From positions 1 to 35,668 of the forward strand of contig JAQGAU010000183.1 of the NCBI GenBank assembly GCA_034698045.1: 35,668 bases of DNA, given 5' to 3'. Made by a program: the position numbers and the translations under genes. Source of the stretch: Paramacrobiotus richtersi (lineage: Eukaryota > Tardigrada > Eutardigrada > Parachela > Macrobiotidae). This document shows positions 32,501-35,668 of this stretch, piece by piece (position 1 is the first letter of the stretch; every line of letters starts with the position of its first letter). The notes beneath the pieces are model-generated. The model searched no databases. It had not been told where the DNA came from and was given only the letters and a program-made list of their open reading frames with translations.

Positions 32501-35184
32501 TTAAAATAAGTATTTGTGTGGTTTGTTTTCGTGAATATCTGTTGCGAACGTTTTCTGTGAATTGTTTCCAGATTTTTTCAAACTTTGCAGGTTGATAACA
32601 AACTTAATAACATATGATTGGATGTTTCGAAATTCTCAGTATAGTTATAAATAAGTATCCATAAATATCAGTATAATTATAAATTCTCCTTTATAAATTC
32701 TAATTTATAAAATTAATTTATAAATTCTCATTTATAAGATTCTCATTTATAAATTCTCTTTTATTATTTTAAAATTCGTAAATTTTTAAAATTTATTATT
32801 TACAGGATCTGCTGGATCTCCACCACCTGATACACGTAGCTCCAGAGGAAGTGAAGGACGAAATGCGCGTCTGTCCGCAGTGCAGTTACTCGCGAAAAGA
32901 CGTCAAAATCATGTCGCAGCATGCCGATTCCCATGGGAAGACAGCGAAGCAGCTGGATGCCATGTGGCAAGAATGCCCGTACTGTAGTGAGTTCTGGGTG
33001 CGGCTACGGGATCATGTCAAGCTGAAGCATCCGGAGGAGTATGAAGCGGAGATGAAGAATGCGCCCGAGAGTCAGTTTGAGTTTGGGTGTGAGCTGTGTA
33101 GTAAGCGGTTCGCCACGGAACTCGGACTGCAACAACATCAACGGGTAAGTGAGGTGCTGAATAGAAATGGAATATGAACAGTTTTCGGTTATGCCCAGTA
33201 GAATCGAGTATGTCTTCCGATTGTGAATCACACAAGTCAGTTACTGACTGAACCATGTGGTAGTCACATTATATTTATTATGTGGTTTTACGTGCAGGTT
33301 TTGTTTACACGGTTTAATAGCTGTTGTTCCCGGTCTGCATGATTTTTAATTGTTTATGGAATTTATTTACCGACTGATTTTCGCTGTTTTTCTTTCGGGA
33401 TTCCGGGATTTTTTCTTCCTGCTACCTTACTGTAGTTTTCGCATGTTAGGTACTGGAACGTTTTGAGTAGTCTTCTTCAGTAAAATGGTGTAATATTGAA
33501 ATTGCTTTTCTGTAAATAACTTCATGTTGCCGATCGTATCTCATAATCATTTTGTGTATATTGTTTGTGGTTACATCTTGTCCTGTAATTTTGCAAGAAA
33601 CGTTTCCATAATATTATTACGCAAGCGCCAAAACAGAAAAAATAAAAAACGCATTTTTTTTCATTCAGCTTGAAAGTGATAATGAATTTTAAACAGTATG
33701 TATCTTGCTGTGAAATTATGAATCTGCTTTGGTTCGACCTCACAAAAGCCCGCGTGCTACGAAGCTGTCACATTTATCTGGTCACTGTACAATTGCACGG
33801 TGGCAGTTGGAAGTTTCACTCCGAACTTTTGCCGAAACTTGATGTCTTTCAGCCGCTGTTAATGCAATTTGTAGGATAGAAAATCAAATTTTTACATGTA
33901 AAAAATGTTTTGAGAATTGCAAAAGCTTTAAGAACATGAGAGTATCACGGAAGTTCAGAGCTAGAGTGACCAAGTACAGCGATACGATATAACACCTCGT
34001 CTATGATTCTGTTTTATGTAGACATGAATATAGACATTTATCTAGACAGTTTTATATAGACATTTATTTATTTATCTGAGTTTGTTTGTATATTTGTTGT
34101 TTTTTTCCATAGGCCCATTCTGGATACAAACCAGTCTACCGTTGCATAATCTGCCAGCATACCTGCAAAAATGCCAATGATCTTCATTCGCACGTCAACA
34201 CCCACTTGGTGGATGAGTGTTTCACGTGTGCCCAGTGCGAGAAAAAGTATCCCCGCTACCGTGCCCTGACCAAACACATGTCCGAGTACCATGATCCCAA
34301 TAAGGAAGCGGCGTGCGAGTACTGCGGCAAGATGTTTCGGAATAAAACCATGCTGACACAGCACCTCAAAAGCCATTCGTCGGTCATGGGATACGGATGC
34401 GAGACGTGCGGGAAGCAGTTTAAACTGAAATCTCATTTGAATAATCATATTGGGTAAGTTTTGGGGGAAAGTTTTCGGATGTTGCATTATGAAAGCAAAT
34501 TTAATGTAGAACGACTGAATGCAGTTTTAACATGGAATGAATCGTTATGTATCCATTAAAAGATCACTTTAACAATTTTCTGAAGAATTTTTTTAAATGC
34601 GGCAGAAATTTCATTAACTGGAATAGTATTTTGTTGATTTTTTTCGAGCAGTATTTTATTTTTTTCTAATTCTTGCATTGATTTTTTAAGCGTTCTGACT
34701 TTTTTTGAGTTTTTTCATGGTTAACATGTGTCGGTGACCGTTTTCCCAGTTTATGGGAGCATTATTTGCAGTAAATAACTGCTTTCGATTATTATTTTAG
34801 GTACGCTCATCTGAAACAGAAACATTAATTTTTTAAGCGTTCTGAATTTTTCGTAAATTTTTTCATGTTTATCATGTGTCCGTGAACGTTTTCCTAATTT
34901 ATGCGACGATAATTTGCAATAAAAATCTAATAAATAACTGTTTAAATTGTTATTTTAGGTGGGTACACCTGAAGAATAAAGTGGACAAGAGGAAGCAGTT
35001 GCGGGAAGAGGGACGGGCGGATGAGATGAAAAAGGATTATTTGGGACCGAGAAGAAGAATGGAGTTTGAGCAGTTCCCCTACAAATGCTTGGAGTGTACG
35101 TTGGGCTATTTAAAACGTGGCATGCTGGTTAATCATGTGCTGTCACATCATCCGGATATTCCGCTTGAAAGTATACCCGCTTGA
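29553..35184 (+). CDS. PRDM10/15-like unit 4: zinc knuckle, PR/SET, nine C2H2 fingers
   Basis: Joined exons: 29553-29646, 29725-29859, 30339-30692, 31150-31323, 31555-31686, 31754-31885, 32120-32424, 32806-33144, 34113-34453, 34959-35184, giving 743 residues with all phases consistent. The knuckle at 32-76 is diverged (WCDGCKELLEEPCLLH: the last ligands C and H are kept, the usual Trp-Glu between them is lost). The PR/SET domain is at 77-194 (KGVFTRVHIPISTSFGPLMG; CNWMKYVRLAE; EELRVWYSKKY). The linker is long, on three extra exons (174, 132, 132 nt), acidic, with RTSTRLRNKRAS and PPPKRARTTS as possible nuclear localisation signals. Nine C2H2 fingers start at about 432 (CAECAIHFKTQ|DLLDLH) and end with LKRGMLVNHVLSHHPD then LESIPA. 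Compared with units 2 and 3 there is one more intron, inside finger 8 (NNHIG|WVH). The finger 2-4 exon is 339 nt, as in unit 2. A duplicated acceptor precedes the last exon (separate entry). Confidence 0.9.
32636..32800. repeat. AT-rich short tandem repeats in unit 4 intron 7
   Basis: The motif ttataaattctcatttata with variants recurs about five times between 32648 and 32765, directly before the acceptor of the finger 2-4 exon. It is low-complexity expansion with no coding potential. Confidence 0.7.
34681..34985. repeat. Tandem duplication of intron end plus exon start (unit 4 last exon)
   Basis: Copy 1 starts at 34681 (attttttaagcgttctgact) and copy 2 at 34827 (attttttaagcgttctgaat). Both continue with ttttttcatg, catgtgtc, cgttttcc, aatttgca/tatttgca, an A/T stretch and tattttag. 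The two acceptors end at 34800 and 34958. After the first, the sequence reads in the correct phase as YAHLKQKH and then TAA (34826-34828). After the second it reads WVHLKNKVDK and continues to the real C-terminus. The first copy is a decayed exon start. Confidence 0.85.
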
Positions 35185-35668
35185 TGTTATATTTTAGCGA
35201 TTTCTTATTTTTTTTAGTAGTATTTGTTTGCATGATTTTCTCTGCAAGGATTGGGCTTTATTTTTGTGTGAGCATGCTTTGTGGATGCCGGAAAGAAAAG
35301 GAAAAGTATTTACTCTATCGTTTGCTGGTTTTATTCAGAAATTAAAAAAATCATTTAAAAAATATCAGAGTATACAGAAAATCGACTCGCATTGACTTCC
35401 GTCAAAAGATGTTAATCCGGAGTAGCTATAGCGTACAGTTAGGTTGTTTCGTTAAATATCACGACGGTGTTTTTGCGGGATGAAGTGGATTGTTCACTGT
35501 CTTAACTGTGAAGTATGTCGCCTTGGTGTTACGTAAACGGTATGACTTATGCTTGCAAGCAGCAAGAACGAAATCTGTAATAGTTTCTATGTACAAGTGT
35601 TGGGTCGCGCTAGCGCGCAACCCATTCGTGTTTGAAATGTTCGAATTTCTGGAATTTTGACTGGCGAT
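35185..35668. other. Downstream of unit 4, window end
   Basis: This holds the unit 4 3' UTR and spacer. No coding exon was seen. No AATAAA was found close to the stop. A GC-rich near-palindrome at 35601-35624 is listed separately. Confidence 0.45.
35601..35624. repeat. 24-bp GC-rich near-palindrome
   Basis: The bases run tgggt, then the perfect palindrome cgcgctagcgcg, then caaccca. The outer arms tgggt and accca pair as well, with one base offset. It stands out in AT-rich DNA and could be a factor-binding dyad or the end of an inverted-repeat element that continues beyond the window. Confidence 0.6.

Overview
This is nuclear DNA of a metazoan, most likely an invertebrate with a compact genome. 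Genes are split by many GT-AG introns. Exons are GC-richer than the AT-rich introns and spacers, and the gene families are animal ones (TOLLIP, TCP11-like, PRDM10/15-like PR/SET zinc-finger proteins, HMGB/DSP1-like proteins). A tardigrade or other ecdysozoan would fit, but that is only a guess. No bacterial, viral or organellar gene was seen.

Layout. (1) About 1-3082, +: TOLLIP, 5' end off the window. (2) 3750-8276, +: a complete ten-exon TCP11-like gene. (3) About 9499-9728, +: a possible small protein with one WRKY19-like zinc motif. (4) 10303-35184, +: four tandem paralogous PRDM10/PRDM15-like genes, called units 1-4. Each starts with a short variable exon, then a zinc-knuckle exon of exactly 135 nt, then a PR/SET exon, all joined in phase 1. 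Units 2, 3 and 4 continue through a charged linker into nine C2H2 fingers. Unit 1 has knuckle and PR domain but ends without fingers. (5) 21749-22315 and 23201-23756, -: two HMG-box genes between units 2 and 3. The first encodes two boxes, the second one box with an internal deletion.

All gene models were joined by hand. Every junction keeps phase and every complete model sums to a whole number of codons (532, 583, 675, 712, 744, 189 and 73 including stop), which is strong internal support.

The most interesting part is the PRDM cluster. By PR domain, units 1 and 3 pair and units 2 and 4 pair. By linker and fingers, units 2 and 3 are closest. This mosaic suggests exon exchange or partial gene duplication, and it could explain why unit 1 lacks fingers. 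Unit 4 carries a duplicated intron end/exon start that creates a decoy acceptor leading to a premature stop. Unit 3 has a fused finger exon and a 55-nt intron whose retention would give a PR-only protein. The introns of unit 2 hold a 126-bp tandem repeat and a MITE-like element. The PRDM proteins are expected to be nuclear DNA-binding regulators and the HMG proteins architectural DNA-bending factors. A functional link between them is only suggested by position.
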